A stretch of 64,000 nucleotides of DNA from Spirosoma oryzae (GCF_003002825.1 NZ_PVTE01000002.1:248001-312000); one strand, 5' to 3'; counted from the first letter of the stretch, positions 43,000 through 51,838 are shown. The notes: a model not told the origin generated them from the sequence alone. Numbers and translations are program-made.

Positions 43000-43671
43000 G
43001 TGAACAAAGCCATTCTACAGAAAATTACAGGACCGGCCCTGATGGGCGTCGTTCTGTCGGTGTTACCGATCGTTTTTACGTCGGTACTGACTTATTATGC
43101 CATTGCCTACGAATCGCTTGTCAATACGTTCGATGGCTGGGCCTGGCTTCTCATTACGGTTATCTGTACAGTGACATCCGCCGGGTTGACTCCTCCCACC
43201 ATTCTGGCGTTGATTTTCGGCTATTTCCTGGGTTGGGAAGCTGTCTTTCCCCTTGTCGTCATCAATTTCGGCGGTATCCTGTTCATCAACCTGCTCGTCC
43301 GTTGGCTCGACCACGACCAATTTTTGCGCTTCCTGAATCGGCAGCCAAAGGCCCAGTCGGTACTCGACCGTATCCGCGATAAAGAACTGGAAGTCATTTT
43401 CTTCGCCAAACTGTCGCCCATTCTCCCATTTGGGTTGACCAACCTGCTGTTTGCGCTATCGGGGGCTAGCCTGAAAAATATTCTGCTGGGTGGCTTTCTG
43501 GGCATGCTCCCCCGCACCCTCCTGGCCATCTTTACCGGTCACGAAGCCCGCGAAATCCGCACACTACTCGAAAATCCGCAGCAGGGCATCTGGGGACAGA
43601 TCGTTATCGTCGCCCTGATTCTGGTATCCATAGTAGGGTTGTGGCGGGTTGTACAGAAGGCACTTAAGTAA
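43000..43671 (+). CDS. TVP38/TMEM64 (VTT domain) membrane protein
   Basis: 223 residues starting with GTG at 43000. About five or six hydrophobic helices, with the VTT/SNARE-associated core: LIFGYFLGWEAVFPLVVIN and FFAKLSPILPFGLTNLLFAL. DedA/TMEM64 relatives are lipid scramblases or transporters. It lies divergent to metB, 48 bp apart, and converges with the hydrolase gene. Confidence 0.85.
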   Translation: MNKAILQKITGPALMGVVLSVLPIVFTSVLTYYAIAYESLVNTFDGWAWLLITVICTVTSAGLTPPTILALIFGYFLGWEAVFPLVVINFGGILFINLLVRWLDHDQFLRFLNRQPKAQSVLDRIRDKELEVIFFAKLSPILPFGLTNLLFALSGASLKNILLGGFLGMLPRTLLAIFTGHEAREIRTLLENPQQGIWGQIVIVALILVSIVGLWRVVQKALK

Positions 43672-43696
43672 AGAGTAAACAGCACCGCCCCCCTGG

Positions 43697-44509
43697 TCAG
43701 GAATAGACGTTTAACACAGCGGCACTTTTATCGATCAACCGGTTATGGCCCGTTGGCAGTTGTATCAACGTGTACTGAGTAAGCAGACGGGTTAACGGCA
43801 GCAGATAGCGGGCGGGCACGATTTGGTCGTAACTGCCTACGATCAGTCGGGTTGCTACTTTATGCCGCGTCAACTCATCGGCAACACGCAGCAAATCGGG
43901 CTTGATTCGCCGAAACTGCGTCCACGCATCATACACGAGTTGCCGCTGCTCGCCCGTTGATAGCGATACTTCAGCAAACCGCAGCAGCGACGGCCTAAGC
44001 AACCGCAGGCCGACCAGCCCTCGTCCGACTCGATGTAGTACCGGCAGATGCCGCATGGCAAACCCGAACAGGGCGCGCCCAACCGTCGACTGAGTCGCCA
44101 GACCATACCAGCGACTGAACCGAATTCCGTCGGGTGCCATCAGCACAAGCGCATCCAGTCGCGATGCAAAGCACTCCGCCAGCACCAGCGCAAAGCGCCC
44201 ACCCAGGCTGTAGCCCATCACCGTAAACCGGTCGATCTGCTGCTCGGCCAGAAACGCACCGATACAGGCGCACCAGTCCTTGTTTACCAGATGAGTCGAA
44301 TCCGCTCGTTTACTAGCGCCGTGTAAAAACAGATCAATAGCATAGATGGTATATACATTACCAAGCGCAGCGGCCAATGGCGCGTACACCCCACTGGTTT
44401 GCCCAAAGCCGTGAAACGCCAACGCCATGCGTGGACCGGCTCCCATGCGCTGGTAAGCCAACTGCTGATTACGATAGCGGAAAAACCGCGTAGCGGGCTG
44501 GTCGTTCAT
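43697..44509 (-). CDS. Alpha/beta-fold hydrolase
   Basis: 270 residues from the ATG at 44509 (MNDQPATRFFRYRNQQLAYQ). Oxyanion region AFHGFGQTSG, nucleophile elbow GYSLGG (Ser101), a likely acid in GSYDQIVP and the final His in PTGHNRLID. No signal peptide. The substrate is unknown; it diverges from the MaoC gene by 30 bp. Confidence 0.85.
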   Translation of the reverse strand: MNDQPATRFFRYRNQQLAYQRMGAGPRMALAFHGFGQTSGVYAPLAAALGNVYTIYAIDLFLHGASKRADSTHLVNKDWCACIGAFLAEQQIDRFTVMGYSLGGRFALVLAECFASRLDALVLMAPDGIRFSRWYGLATQSTVGRALFGFAMRHLPVLHRVGRGLVGLRLLRPSLLRFAEVSLSTGEQRQLVYDAWTQFRRIKPDLLRVADELTRHKVATRLIVGSYDQIVPARYLLPLTRLLTQYTLIQLPTGHNRLIDKSAAVLNVYS

Positions 44510-44539
44510 TCTCAACGGTACACAAAACCTTTTTTCTCT

Positions 44540-45013
44540 ATGCAATCCTTTGCCAATCTGGCCGAATTCACGGCCCATGCCGGACAACCACTGGGTGAGA
44601 CGTCGTACATCTCGATTACACAGGAGATGGTCAATCAGTTTGCCGAAGCCACCGGCGATCATCAGTGGATTCACACCGACCCCGACCGGGCGGCTCGTGA
44701 ATCGCCTTATCAGACGGCTATCGCCCACGGTTTCCTGACGCTTTCTCTGGCCCCTCGCCTGTTGGCCGAGATCTATTCGGTCGACTCGGTAAAGATGGCG
44801 ATTAACTATGGAGCGAATAAGATTCGGTTTACCAACGCTGTCCCGGTTGGCAGTCAGCTGCGCATGAAAGCCTGGCTCCACCATGTCGAACCGCAACCGG
44901 CCAACGATCCCGACCATCCCGGTTCGCGTGCCATCATCGAGTGTGTATTTGAAGTCGATGGCGAAACCAAACCATCTTGCGTGGCTGAGCTAATCGTGCT
45001 GCTGTTCGAGTAG
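44540..45013 (+). CDS. MaoC-like (R)-specific enoyl-CoA hydratase
   Basis: 157 residues from the ATG at 44540. Hotdog fold with the catalytic FAEATGDHQWIHTDP segment (Asp/His) and IAHGFLTLSLAP. These enzymes hydrate enoyl-CoA in fatty acid breakdown or polyester synthesis. An acyl-CoA dehydrogenase follows 77 bp later, so both probably act in acyl-CoA oxidation. Confidence 0.9.
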   Translation: MQSFANLAEFTAHAGQPLGETSYISITQEMVNQFAEATGDHQWIHTDPDRAARESPYQTAIAHGFLTLSLAPRLLAEIYSVDSVKMAINYGANKIRFTNAVPVGSQLRMKAWLHHVEPQPANDPDHPGSRAIIECVFEVDGETKPSCVAELIVLLFE

Positions 45014-45090
45014 TATGCTTGCATACTATTATTACAACTATTTCTTACCTTTACCCTATTATTCAGCAGCACACTTCATCATCAAAAAGG

Positions 45091-46260
45091 ATGGCAACGG
45101 CAACGCTTGACTTACAGGGACTCAATTTCAACTTATCCGAAGAACACCGGGCCGTGCAGGAAGCAGCCCGCGATTTTGCGCAGACCGAACTGCTCCCCGG
45201 CATCGTCGAGCGCGACAATGAAGCCCGTTTTCCGGCGGAGCAGGTCAAGCGCATGGGCGAACTGGGCTTTCTCGGTATGATGGTATCACCCGACTACGGC
45301 GGTAGCGGGCTGGACACGGTTTCGTACGTGCTGGCGATGGAGGAAATTTCCAAAGTCGACGCGTCGTGCTCGGTTATTATGTCGGTCAATAATTCGCTGG
45401 TCTGTTACGGGCTGGAAGCGTACGGCACCGAAGCGCAGAAACAACAGTACCTGACCCGGTTGGCAACGGGCGAGCAGCTCGGGGCTTTCTGCCTGTCGGA
45501 GCCGGAAGCCGGTTCCGACGCAACATCGCAGGCTACCACGGCCGAAGACAAGGGCGACTACTACCTACTCAACGGCACCAAAAACTGGATTACGAACGGC
45601 AATTCGTCGGATGTCTGTCTGGTCATCGCCCAAACCGATCGGGAGAAAAAACACCGGGGTATCAACTGCCTGATCGTTGAGAAAGGGACACCCGGTTTTG
45701 TCGTGGGTAAGAAAGAAGACAAGATGGGCATCCGCGCGTCGGATACGCACTCGCTGCTATTCTCGGATGTGAAAGTGCCCAAGGAAAACCGCGTTGGGGA
45801 AGATGGATTCGGCTTCCGCTTTGCGATGGCTACGCTCAACGGCGGACGTATTGGTATTGCAGCTCAGGCGCTGGGGATCGCGGCAGGTGCGTACGAACTA
45901 GCCCTGAAGTACAGTCAGGAACGAAAAGCATTCGGCAAGCAAATTTTCGATCATCAGGCAATTCAGTTCAAGCTGGCCGAAATGGCAACGAAGATCGAAG
46001 CGGCTCGATTGCTGGTGTACAAAGCAGCCCGGCTCAAAGACGAACACAAAGATTTTGTACAGGCGGCTGCGATGGCCAAGCTGTTTGCGTCTGACGTAGC
46101 CATGTGGGCCACTACGGAAGCCGTACAAATTCACGGTGGCTACGGCTACGTGAAAGAGTTTCACGTAGAGCGGCTGATGCGGGATGCGAAAATCACGCAG
46201 ATCTACGAGGGTACATCAGAAATCCAAAAACTGGTGATTGCCCGTGAATTAATTCGCTAG
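45091..46260 (+). CDS. Acyl-CoA dehydrogenase
   Basis: 389 residues from the ATG at 45091. Helical N-domain (LSEEHRAVQEAARDFAQTEL), beta domain with FCLSEPEAGSDATSQ and NGTKNWITNG, and the catalytic Glu in IYEGTSEIQ near the end. It is a short-chain (butyryl-CoA type) flavoenzyme by overall pattern. It introduces the 2,3-double bond of acyl-CoA. It lies downstream of the MaoC gene. Confidence 0.94.
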   Translation: MATATLDLQGLNFNLSEEHRAVQEAARDFAQTELLPGIVERDNEARFPAEQVKRMGELGFLGMMVSPDYGGSGLDTVSYVLAMEEISKVDASCSVIMSVNNSLVCYGLEAYGTEAQKQQYLTRLATGEQLGAFCLSEPEAGSDATSQATTAEDKGDYYLLNGTKNWITNGNSSDVCLVIAQTDREKKHRGINCLIVEKGTPGFVVGKKEDKMGIRASDTHSLLFSDVKVPKENRVGEDGFGFRFAMATLNGGRIGIAAQALGIAAGAYELALKYSQERKAFGKQIFDHQAIQFKLAEMATKIEAARLLVYKAARLKDEHKDFVQAAAMAKLFASDVAMWATTEAVQIHGGYGYVKEFHVERLMRDAKITQIYEGTSEIQKLVIARELIR

Positions 46261-46361
46261 TTTTTTCCTGGTCAAAATAGTATTTTCTACAGGTGGGGTG
46301 CGTATTCAATAGGAATATGCACCCTTTTTTATTTTTTCCTGAAACTTTTATAGCTATATTA

Positions 46362-46373
46362 GTTTTGTACAAA
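46362..46373. promoter_or_regulatory. GTTTTGTACAAA motif, copy 2
   Basis: Identical to 41747-41758. It lies 59 bp before the AraC ATG and overlaps TAGTTTTG (46360-46367), a possible -7 element. Candidate operator only. Confidence 0.25.
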
Positions 46374-46431
46374 TTATTAGATTTGTGCAACTTTACAGCG
46401 CAACCGAATTCTAGGACACACTTCTTCGGCT

Positions 46432-47358
46432 ATGGAAGACTATAATAAAATTATCGAATCGCTGGGGGTCAAATTCATCAAGGCTCGCAACATTCGTATC
46501 CTTCAGCCCATCACGATCAAGAATTTCTACGATGTAGAGAACACCTTGCTGATTCTTTACAATGGCGAAGTATCGATCGGTGAAGAGCGCATCAAGGTCG
46601 ACGTGGGTGACATGCTGTTTATCCCCGGCGGTAAGCACGTGACAGTCACGTACGGCGATCCCAATAATCCGAAAGTGGTGTCGAACGAAGAGTTCATGAC
46701 CCATCGCGAATCGTACTGGGAAGGCAACCACGATCCCCGCCTGATTGGTCACCTGCCCAACTCGTTCGGTTTCGTGTCGTTCGAAGCCAAAGTATTCGAC
46801 TCGGTCAATTTTTTCAACTCACTCGACGTTCCCCCGTTCATCATCAAGCGCGAGGAAGGCCTGGCTAACACGATTGACCAGATTCTGGCTGAAGACATGA
46901 ACGATCTGGCCGGAAAGGGCCGGATCATCAAGATCAAAACGGAAGAGATCGTCATCGAAGTCGTGCGCTACATCCTGAAGAATCACCTGTTCGTTGAGCA
47001 ACTGGTGACAAACAGCACGTACTTCAAAGATCCGCGTCTGATCGATATTTTCGCTTACATCAAAGACAACCTTGGTGGCGACCTGTCGAATAAAGTGTTA
47101 GCGAACGTAGCCAACGTGTCGGAAGATTACGTAGGGCAGTACTTCAAGATGCTGACAGGTATCAACCCGCAGGACTATATCGAGTACCAGCGCATGGAAG
47201 CGGCCGTCGGTCTGCTGCGTACCAGCAAGAAGAGCATCCGAGCGATCGGTGCCGAAGTAGGCTACAAAGATACCGCTTACTTCTGCCGTCGCTTTAAGAT
47301 GATGTTTGGCATTCCAGCGGGCAAAATGCGTCGGCGTGAATCGCTGATGAATGTATAG
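46432..47358 (+). CDS. AraC family transcriptional regulator
   Basis: 308 residues. The N-terminal part (about 15-115) looks like a cupin-type sensor (YNGEVSIGEERIKVDVGDML, FIPGGKHV). The C-terminal two helix-turn-helix motifs contain LANVANVSEDYVGQYFKMLT, INPQDYIEYQRM and IRAIGAEVGYKDTAYFCRRF. The ligand and targets are unknown. It stands alone, ending in a long hairpin. Confidence 0.92.
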   Translation: MEDYNKIIESLGVKFIKARNIRILQPITIKNFYDVENTLLILYNGEVSIGEERIKVDVGDMLFIPGGKHVTVTYGDPNNPKVVSNEEFMTHRESYWEGNHDPRLIGHLPNSFGFVSFEAKVFDSVNFFNSLDVPPFIIKREEGLANTIDQILAEDMNDLAGKGRIIKIKTEEIVIEVVRYILKNHLFVEQLVTNSTYFKDPRLIDIFAYIKDNLGGDLSNKVLANVANVSEDYVGQYFKMLTGINPQDYIEYQRMEAAVGLLRTSKKSIRAIGAEVGYKDTAYFCRRFKMMFGIPAGKMRRRESLMNV

Positions 47359-47368
47359 CATAGCTAGG

Positions 47369-47443
47369 AAGAAAGAGAAAAGAGGTAAGATGAAAGACTG
47401 GTTTGCGCCAGCGCTCTTTCGTCTTACCTCTTTTCTCTTTCTT
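47369..47443. terminator. 29-bp hairpin between AraC and TonB genes
   Basis: Arms 47369-47397 and 47415-47443 pair along all 29 bases with one G-U. Purine-rich on one side, pyrimidine-rich on the other. The pyrimidine arm recurs at 1040-1072. Confidence 0.85.
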
Positions 47444-47471
47444 CTTGATTCCAGTGGTCTTTCTTCTTATC

Positions 47472-47903
47472 CTACTTCATGCTGATCTCCACCGGCAGCG
47501 TGTAGAACACGGGAACGGGCTTGTCATCGACCAGACCCGGCTGCCAGCGCGGCATCTTTTCCACCGCTGTGATGATCGTAGCCATGTATTCCTCCATGCC
47601 TTTCCGATTCTTTTCGCCAAGTGGCTTTATCTGCACCCGAACATCCGACACCTGTCCGGTCTCATCGATGATAAACCGGGCAGAAACCGGACCGGTGGTG
47701 ACATTCTTTCGGATCAGTGAATTTGGATAGCGAATGTTAGCGGCCAAATATCGGCTCAACGCAGCCTTCCCACCGGGAAATTCGGGAGCCCGTTCTGCCA
47801 CCGTGTATACTTTACCCGTCCGGGTCTGTGCCTGTCCGGGTTGTGCCGCCAGTACGCCGGTCAGCGTCATAGCGCACAACAGTGTCGTACGAAACCAGTT
47901 CAT
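47472..47903 (-). CDS. TonB C-terminal domain periplasmic protein
   Basis: 143 residues with a signal peptide (LLCAMTLTGVLAAQPGQAQ) and a TonB-C domain: APEFPGGKAALSRYLAANIR, RFIIDETGQVSDVRVQ and MPRWQPGLVDDKPVPVFYTL. Energy transducers usually have a membrane anchor and proline-rich arm; both are missing here, so it may be a soluble partner. It starts 3 bp after the GGGP synthase stop. Confidence 0.85.
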   Translation of the reverse strand: MNWFRTTLLCAMTLTGVLAAQPGQAQTRTGKVYTVAERAPEFPGGKAALSRYLAANIRYPNSLIRKNVTTGPVSARFIIDETGQVSDVRVQIKPLGEKNRKGMEEYMATIITAVEKMPRWQPGLVDDKPVPVFYTLPVEISMK

Positions 47904-47906
47904 AAA

Positions 47907-48695
47907 TTAGTCCTGCAATACGGATTGGTTGATTTCCTGCATAACGGCGCATAATTCGGGTAGCAAGTCCGGGTTGCGCTCGATACCATTTCCGACGACC
48001 AGCATGTCGGCCCCCGCCTTAAGCGCCTGACGGGCTTTTTCGCCGGAATCGATTCCCCCGCCAACAATCAGGGGTACGTCGATTACCCGGTTGACGGCCG
48101 CAATCATATCGGTCGGTACGGGCCGCTGCGCGCCACTACCAGCATCCAGGTACATGAGCTTCATACCCAGCATTTCGCCGGCCATAGCCGTACAGGCCGC
48201 GACGTCCGGCTTGTTGCTAGGCATGGGCATCGTCCCACTGATGTAGGAGACAGTCGTTTGCGCGCCACTGTCGACCAGCATGTAACCGGTTGGCATAATT
48301 TCCAGACCGCTTTTCCGCAACATCGGTGCTGCAACTACGTGCTGACCGATCAGAAAATCGGCATTCCGACCGGAAATGAGCGATAATAGCAATACGCCAT
48401 CGGCCGTCGGGTCGATGTGCAGCGGGTTTCCCGGAAATAAGACGATTGGGGTGTCGCGATGACGGCGAAGGGTGTTGATGACTTCGCGATGTACATAGTC
48501 GACGACGAGACTGCCGCCGACCAAGAAAAGATCGACCGGGTGGTCGATTGTCCGAATCAATAGATCCGACAAACCGTCCTGCTCGACTTTATCAGGGTCG
48601 AGCAGGACGGCCAATGATTTTTGACCGACTGCTCTACGCGTTTGTAGAGTAGTCAGTATATTAGTAGGGTGTCTTCGTTCCGTATTGACGTTCAC
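47907..48695 (-). CDS. Geranylgeranylglyceryl phosphate synthase family protein
   Basis: 262 residues, TIM-barrel with the GGGPS pattern: LAVLLDPDKVEQ, FLVGGSLV, YLDAGSGAQRPVP, LIVGGGIDSG and VVGNGIERNPDLL. It joins a polyprenyl diphosphate to glycerol-1-phosphate to form an ether lipid precursor. Bacteroidota homologues make heptaprenyl- or geranylgeranyl-type products whose use is poorly known. It overlaps the upstream membrane protein gene by 35 bp. Confidence 0.9.
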   Translation of the reverse strand: MNVNTERRHPTNILTTLQTRRAVGQKSLAVLLDPDKVEQDGLSDLLIRTIDHPVDLFLVGGSLVVDYVHREVINTLRRHRDTPIVLFPGNPLHIDPTADGVLLLSLISGRNADFLIGQHVVAAPMLRKSGLEIMPTGYMLVDSGAQTTVSYISGTMPMPSNKPDVAACTAMAGEMLGMKLMYLDAGSGAQRPVPTDMIAAVNRVIDVPLIVGGGIDSGEKARQALKAGADMLVVGNGIERNPDLLPELCAVMQEINQSVLQD

Positions 48696-49140
48696 TCGAA
48701 TGCTTTACAGTTGGGGTAAGCGCATTGTTCTGGCGAATTCGATCGACGAAGCTGGTTAGTTGTTGACGAGCGATGTTGGTAACCACCGTCGTCAGCAAGC
48801 CACTGACCATACCGCTGAGCGCTCCCGTTTTCTGGGCCTCTCTCTTACGCTTACCGGCAGGTACGACCAGTTCACCATATTCATCGTAATCGTCCTCATC
48901 CGGCTCCCCGTATTTTTCAGCAAAACGGTATTCAGCCGACTTTGGCAGGATCGCATTGACTACCAAATATACGGCTAAACTGACGCCGGCAACAAGCGCG
49001 ACGGTTTTGCTGACCTCGGACGCATCACCTTTAATCTCGTCAACGCTATCAGATATCGATGTTTTGAACCGCTCCGTGGCGGCAATAAGTTGAGCCCGGC
49101 GAGCGGTGGTGTCGGAAAATGGCACTTTTGGGTCTTCCAT
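48661..49140 (-). CDS. Membrane protein of unknown function
   Basis: 159 residues. A membrane helix (about 47-63, VALVAGVSLAVYLVVNAIL) and a second hydrophobic stretch (106-123, TGALSGMVSGLLTTVVTNIA) flank an acidic linker. I do not recognise a domain. It lies between a holin-like gene and GGGPS in the same operon, so it is probably membrane-associated. Confidence 0.7.
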   Translation of the reverse strand: MEDPKVPFSDTTARRAQLIAATERFKTSISDSVDEIKGDASEVSKTVALVAGVSLAVYLVVNAILPKSAEYRFAEKYGEPDEDDYDEYGELVVPAGKRKREAQKTGALSGMVSGLLTTVVTNIARQQLTSFVDRIRQNNALTPTVKHSSERQYGTKTPY

Positions 49141-49191
49141 GTTACTATGATTTCACGTACGTTTTGGCTGCACTATTACAATCCGATGCAC

Positions 49192-49623
49192 TTACAAAGT
49201 AGACGTTGGTCCGGTTGTTTTCTCCATCAGATCGTTAATGATTTCCGTTTTCTCTTCTACTTTCTTTTCCTGACTTTTCTTAATCGCGCTGTACGCAACG
49301 ACCCGTATCCGGCTTTTCATCGACTCCTTGGCGGCTGCCCAGATCAACGTTGTGACCAGGAAGAAACCAGCTACGATTAGGAAGCCCAGGTAGCGGCTGT
49401 CGAGTACCTCGTTCAAATAAGCGGCTAACAAACAAAACAGAAAAATCAGCGTCATCGTACCAAGCAGCGCCAGTACAATTGCATGAATACCGACAACGAC
49501 GCCTTCCTCGATCTTCGAGCGAGTTTCGAGCGTAAACAGCTCGATCCGTGCTTCCAGATAGCGGAATATATTTTCCCGAATCTCTTCGAGGTGTTCTAGC
49601 ATGGCTTTAGGCTTTTGTTCCAC
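49192..49623 (-). CDS. Phage-holin-3-like (DUF1469) membrane protein
   Basis: 143 residues with an amphipathic N-terminus (LEHLEEIRENIFRYLEARIE) and two long helices, one LALLGTMTLIFLFCLLAAYL and the other FLIVAGFFLVTTLIWAAA. It fits the Phage_holin_3_6 family, which in non-phage contexts is a chromosomal membrane protein. No lysis genes are nearby. The start may be the second ATG (residue 8). Confidence 0.8.
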   Translation of the reverse strand: MEQKPKAMLEHLEEIRENIFRYLEARIELFTLETRSKIEEGVVVGIHAIVLALLGTMTLIFLFCLLAAYLNEVLDSRYLGFLIVAGFFLVTTLIWAAAKESMKSRIRVVAYSAIKKSQEKKVEEKTEIINDLMEKTTGPTSTL

Positions 49624-49691
49624 TCTATCTACTAAAAACGGCTGATTTTGTTTGTGGGCGGCTATAAAGGTTACTAAAAATGTTACGTACG

Positions 49692-49717
49692 AAAAAAGGC
49701 TGTCCGCAGACAGCCTT
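49692..49717 (-). terminator. Terminator of the DksA-like gene
   Basis: A 9-bp stem (49696-49704 with 49709-49717), 4-nt loop and, on the minus strand, a T run. Confidence 0.85.
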
Positions 49718-49748
49718 CCTTACTATGTATGTCGAACGCGTCTACGCT

Positions 49749-50135
49749 CTAGCGAGACTGACGTAATTTGGCTTCGATGGTTTGTTGCGTGTGGGGAACT
49801 GCCCGAAGCCGCTCCTTGGGAATTAGCTTACCGGTGTCTTTACAAATACCATACGTTCCGTTTTTGATGCGAACCATGGCTGCGTCAAGCTGCTGCGTGA
49901 ACTTTTGCAGGCGCGCTGCAAGCTGGCTCAGGTTCTCCCGTTCGCTGGTGTCAGCACCATCTTCCAGCAGTTTCGAATTGCCCGATGTGTTATCCGTGCC
50001 GCTATCATTGCGTTTACTCAGCGTCTCCTTAATGTAGTTAAGTTCGCTACGCGTGGCTTCCAGTTTCTGACCGATGAGTTCTTCAAACTCTTTGAGGTCT
50101 TCTTCTGAGTACCGTTTTTTTTCTTCTTGGATCAT
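49749..50135 (-). CDS. DksA/TraR-like protein with degenerate zinc finger
   Basis: 128 residues: a coiled coil (about 10-90) and the C4-finger region, NGTYGICKDTGKLIPKERLR, ending in AVPHTQQTIEAKLRQSR. Only one of the four usual zinc cysteines remains. DksA binds RNA polymerase through the secondary channel and acts with ppGpp. The loss of the metal site is seen in other Bacteroidota members, as I recall. Its own promoter candidate is at 50176-50206. Confidence 0.85.
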   Translation of the reverse strand: MIQEEKKRYSEEDLKEFEELIGQKLEATRSELNYIKETLSKRNDSGTDNTSGNSKLLEDGADTSERENLSQLAARLQKFTQQLDAAMVRIKNGTYGICKDTGKLIPKERLRAVPHTQQTIEAKLRQSR

Positions 50136-50175
50136 AGCAGACTGCCGTGATAACTTATTGTTCTATCAGAAGGCG

Positions 50176-50206
50176 CAAAATTAATGCATTTGTAGTTGAT
50201 TTTCAA
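50176..50206 (-). promoter_or_regulatory. Candidate promoter of the dksA-like gene
   Basis: On the minus strand TTG (50206-50204), 20 nt, then TAATTTTG (50183-50176), matching TAnnTTTG. Start of transcription would be about 34 nt before the ATG. Confidence 0.5.
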
Positions 50207-50239
50207 TCAGATTGCGGAGAACTTACTACAGTGATAATT

Positions 50240-50259
50240 ATTTTACCTATTGGTAAAAT
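50240..50259. promoter_or_regulatory. ATTTTACC inverted repeat upstream of gdhA
   Basis: Perfect 8-bp arms (50240-50247 and 50252-50259) with a 4-nt centre. A related CACCTATTTGGTA lies about 60 bp further downstream. Possible operator. Confidence 0.3.
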
Positions 50260-50463
50260 AGCCGTAACACCGATTTTTCTTTGGCTTACCGGCTACTGAT
50301 GCATCACCTATTTGGTAAGAGTACAACCCACTATTATTTATCACTGCGCATTTATTTTATATTAATCTCAGAAAAAATAGGGCTTTCATAACATATTGCC
50401 GCTTTTTGTAAGTTTACCTGACACTTCACTAAAAAACTGGTTGATGCCAGTAAAGTAACAGCC

Positions 50464-51738
50464 ATGGCGTATATAGAACCTGCCCCCATAAAAGACAAAG
50501 AAAATCCCCTTGAATCGATGATGTCGCGTTTCGATGCGGCAGCGCGAATGGTCGGTATTTCCGACGAAATGTATGACATCCTGAAAGTACCGGCCCGGCA
50601 GGTAATCGTCGGTTTGCCCGTGACGATGGACAATGGCAGCATTCGGGTGTTCGAGGGGTATCGCGTCATTCACTCCAATATTTTAGGGCCGGCTAAAGGG
50701 GGTATCCGGCTCGATCCGGCCGTCAATCTCGACGAGGTTCGGGCGCTTGCCGCCTGGATGACCTGGAAATCGGCGGTTGTCGACATTCCTTATGGCGGTG
50801 CCAAAGGGGGAATTGCCTGCAACCCCCGCGAGATGTCGGCCGGTGAGATCGAGCGCCTGATCCGGCAGTACACGGTCAGTATGCTCGACGTATTCGGTCC
50901 AGACCGAGATATTCCGGCCCCGGACATGGGCACGGGCCCGCGCGAAATGGCCTGGATCGTTGACGAGTACTCGAAAGCGAAAGGGATGACGGTGAACAGC
51001 GTCGTCACGGGGAAACCGCTGGTACTGGGTGGTTCGCTGGGTCGTACGGAAGCAACCGGCCGGGGCGTTACGGTAGCCGCACTGGCTGCGATGGATAAGC
51101 TGCGTATGAACCCATACCGGTCGACGGCGGCTATCCAAGGCTTTGGAAATGTGGGTTCGTTTGCAGCCGAGCTACTGCACGAACGCGGTGTATCAGTCGT
51201 GGCGGTCAGCGATATTTCGGGGGGGTATTACAATGAGAATGGTATCGATATAACGGCGGCCGTGGCTTATCGTAACAACAACCGGGGGTCGCTGGAAGGC
51301 TTCACGGGTGCCGAACCGATTTCCAACGAAGAACTACTTTCCCTACCGGTCGACGTGCTGGTTCCGGCGGCCAAGGAAGACGTGATCACCGACGATAATG
51401 CCGAGTCGATACAGGCCCGGATGATCGTGGAAGGTGCCAACGGTCCTACCTCTGCCAGTGCCGACGAAATCATCAACCGCAAAGGCATTATGGTGGTGCC
51501 GGATATTCTGGCGAACGCCGGTGGCGTTACCGTGTCGTATTTCGAATGGGTACAAAACCGCATCGGGTACAAATGGACGCTTGACCGGGTGAACCGCCGT
51601 GCCGACCGGATCATGAAAGACGCCTTCGACCGTGTCTTCGACACCTCACAACACTACAAAGTACCAATGCGTCTGGCCGCTTATATTGTCGCCATTGATA
51701 AAGTTGCCAGTACATATAAGTACCGTGGCGGTTACTAA
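50464..51738 (+). CDS. gdhA: Glu/Leu/Phe/Val dehydrogenase
   Basis: 424 residues with the GDH core: GPAKGGIRLDP, the catalytic Lys in PYGGAKGGI, then the NAD(P)-binding Rossmann domain starting at AAIQGFGNVGSFAA and ANAGGVTVSYFEW. It converts glutamate and 2-oxoglutarate reversibly with ammonia. Cofactor type cannot be read reliably. psd follows 100 bp downstream. Confidence 0.95.
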   Translation: MAYIEPAPIKDKENPLESMMSRFDAAARMVGISDEMYDILKVPARQVIVGLPVTMDNGSIRVFEGYRVIHSNILGPAKGGIRLDPAVNLDEVRALAAWMTWKSAVVDIPYGGAKGGIACNPREMSAGEIERLIRQYTVSMLDVFGPDRDIPAPDMGTGPREMAWIVDEYSKAKGMTVNSVVTGKPLVLGGSLGRTEATGRGVTVAALAAMDKLRMNPYRSTAAIQGFGNVGSFAAELLHERGVSVVAVSDISGGYYNENGIDITAAVAYRNNNRGSLEGFTGAEPISNEELLSLPVDVLVPAAKEDVITDDNAESIQARMIVEGANGPTSASADEIINRKGIMVVPDILANAGGVTVSYFEWVQNRIGYKWTLDRVNRRADRIMKDAFDRVFDTSQHYKVPMRLAAYIVAIDKVASTYKYRGGY

Positions 51739-51838
51739 TAAGTGTTGGTTTCACAGGCGTTATTTACGATTTTTGCCATTCTGCCGGTTAATCGTGGTCC
51801 GATTGACCGGCTTTACCTTGTAACTTCAACTCTACGCA

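Larger units (their letters stand above)
50136..50463. other. Intergenic region between dksA-like and gdhA
   Basis: 328 bp, AT-rich, divergent. Holds the dksA-like promoter (50176-50206) and a TTTTACC...GGTAAAA inverted repeat at 50240-50259 with a related half-site near 50305. No ORF. Confidence 0.5.

Noticed and set aside
49192..49623. Prophage based on a holin-like protein
   Set aside because: No other phage genes, integrase or attachment sites; the family occurs widely as chromosomal membrane proteins.
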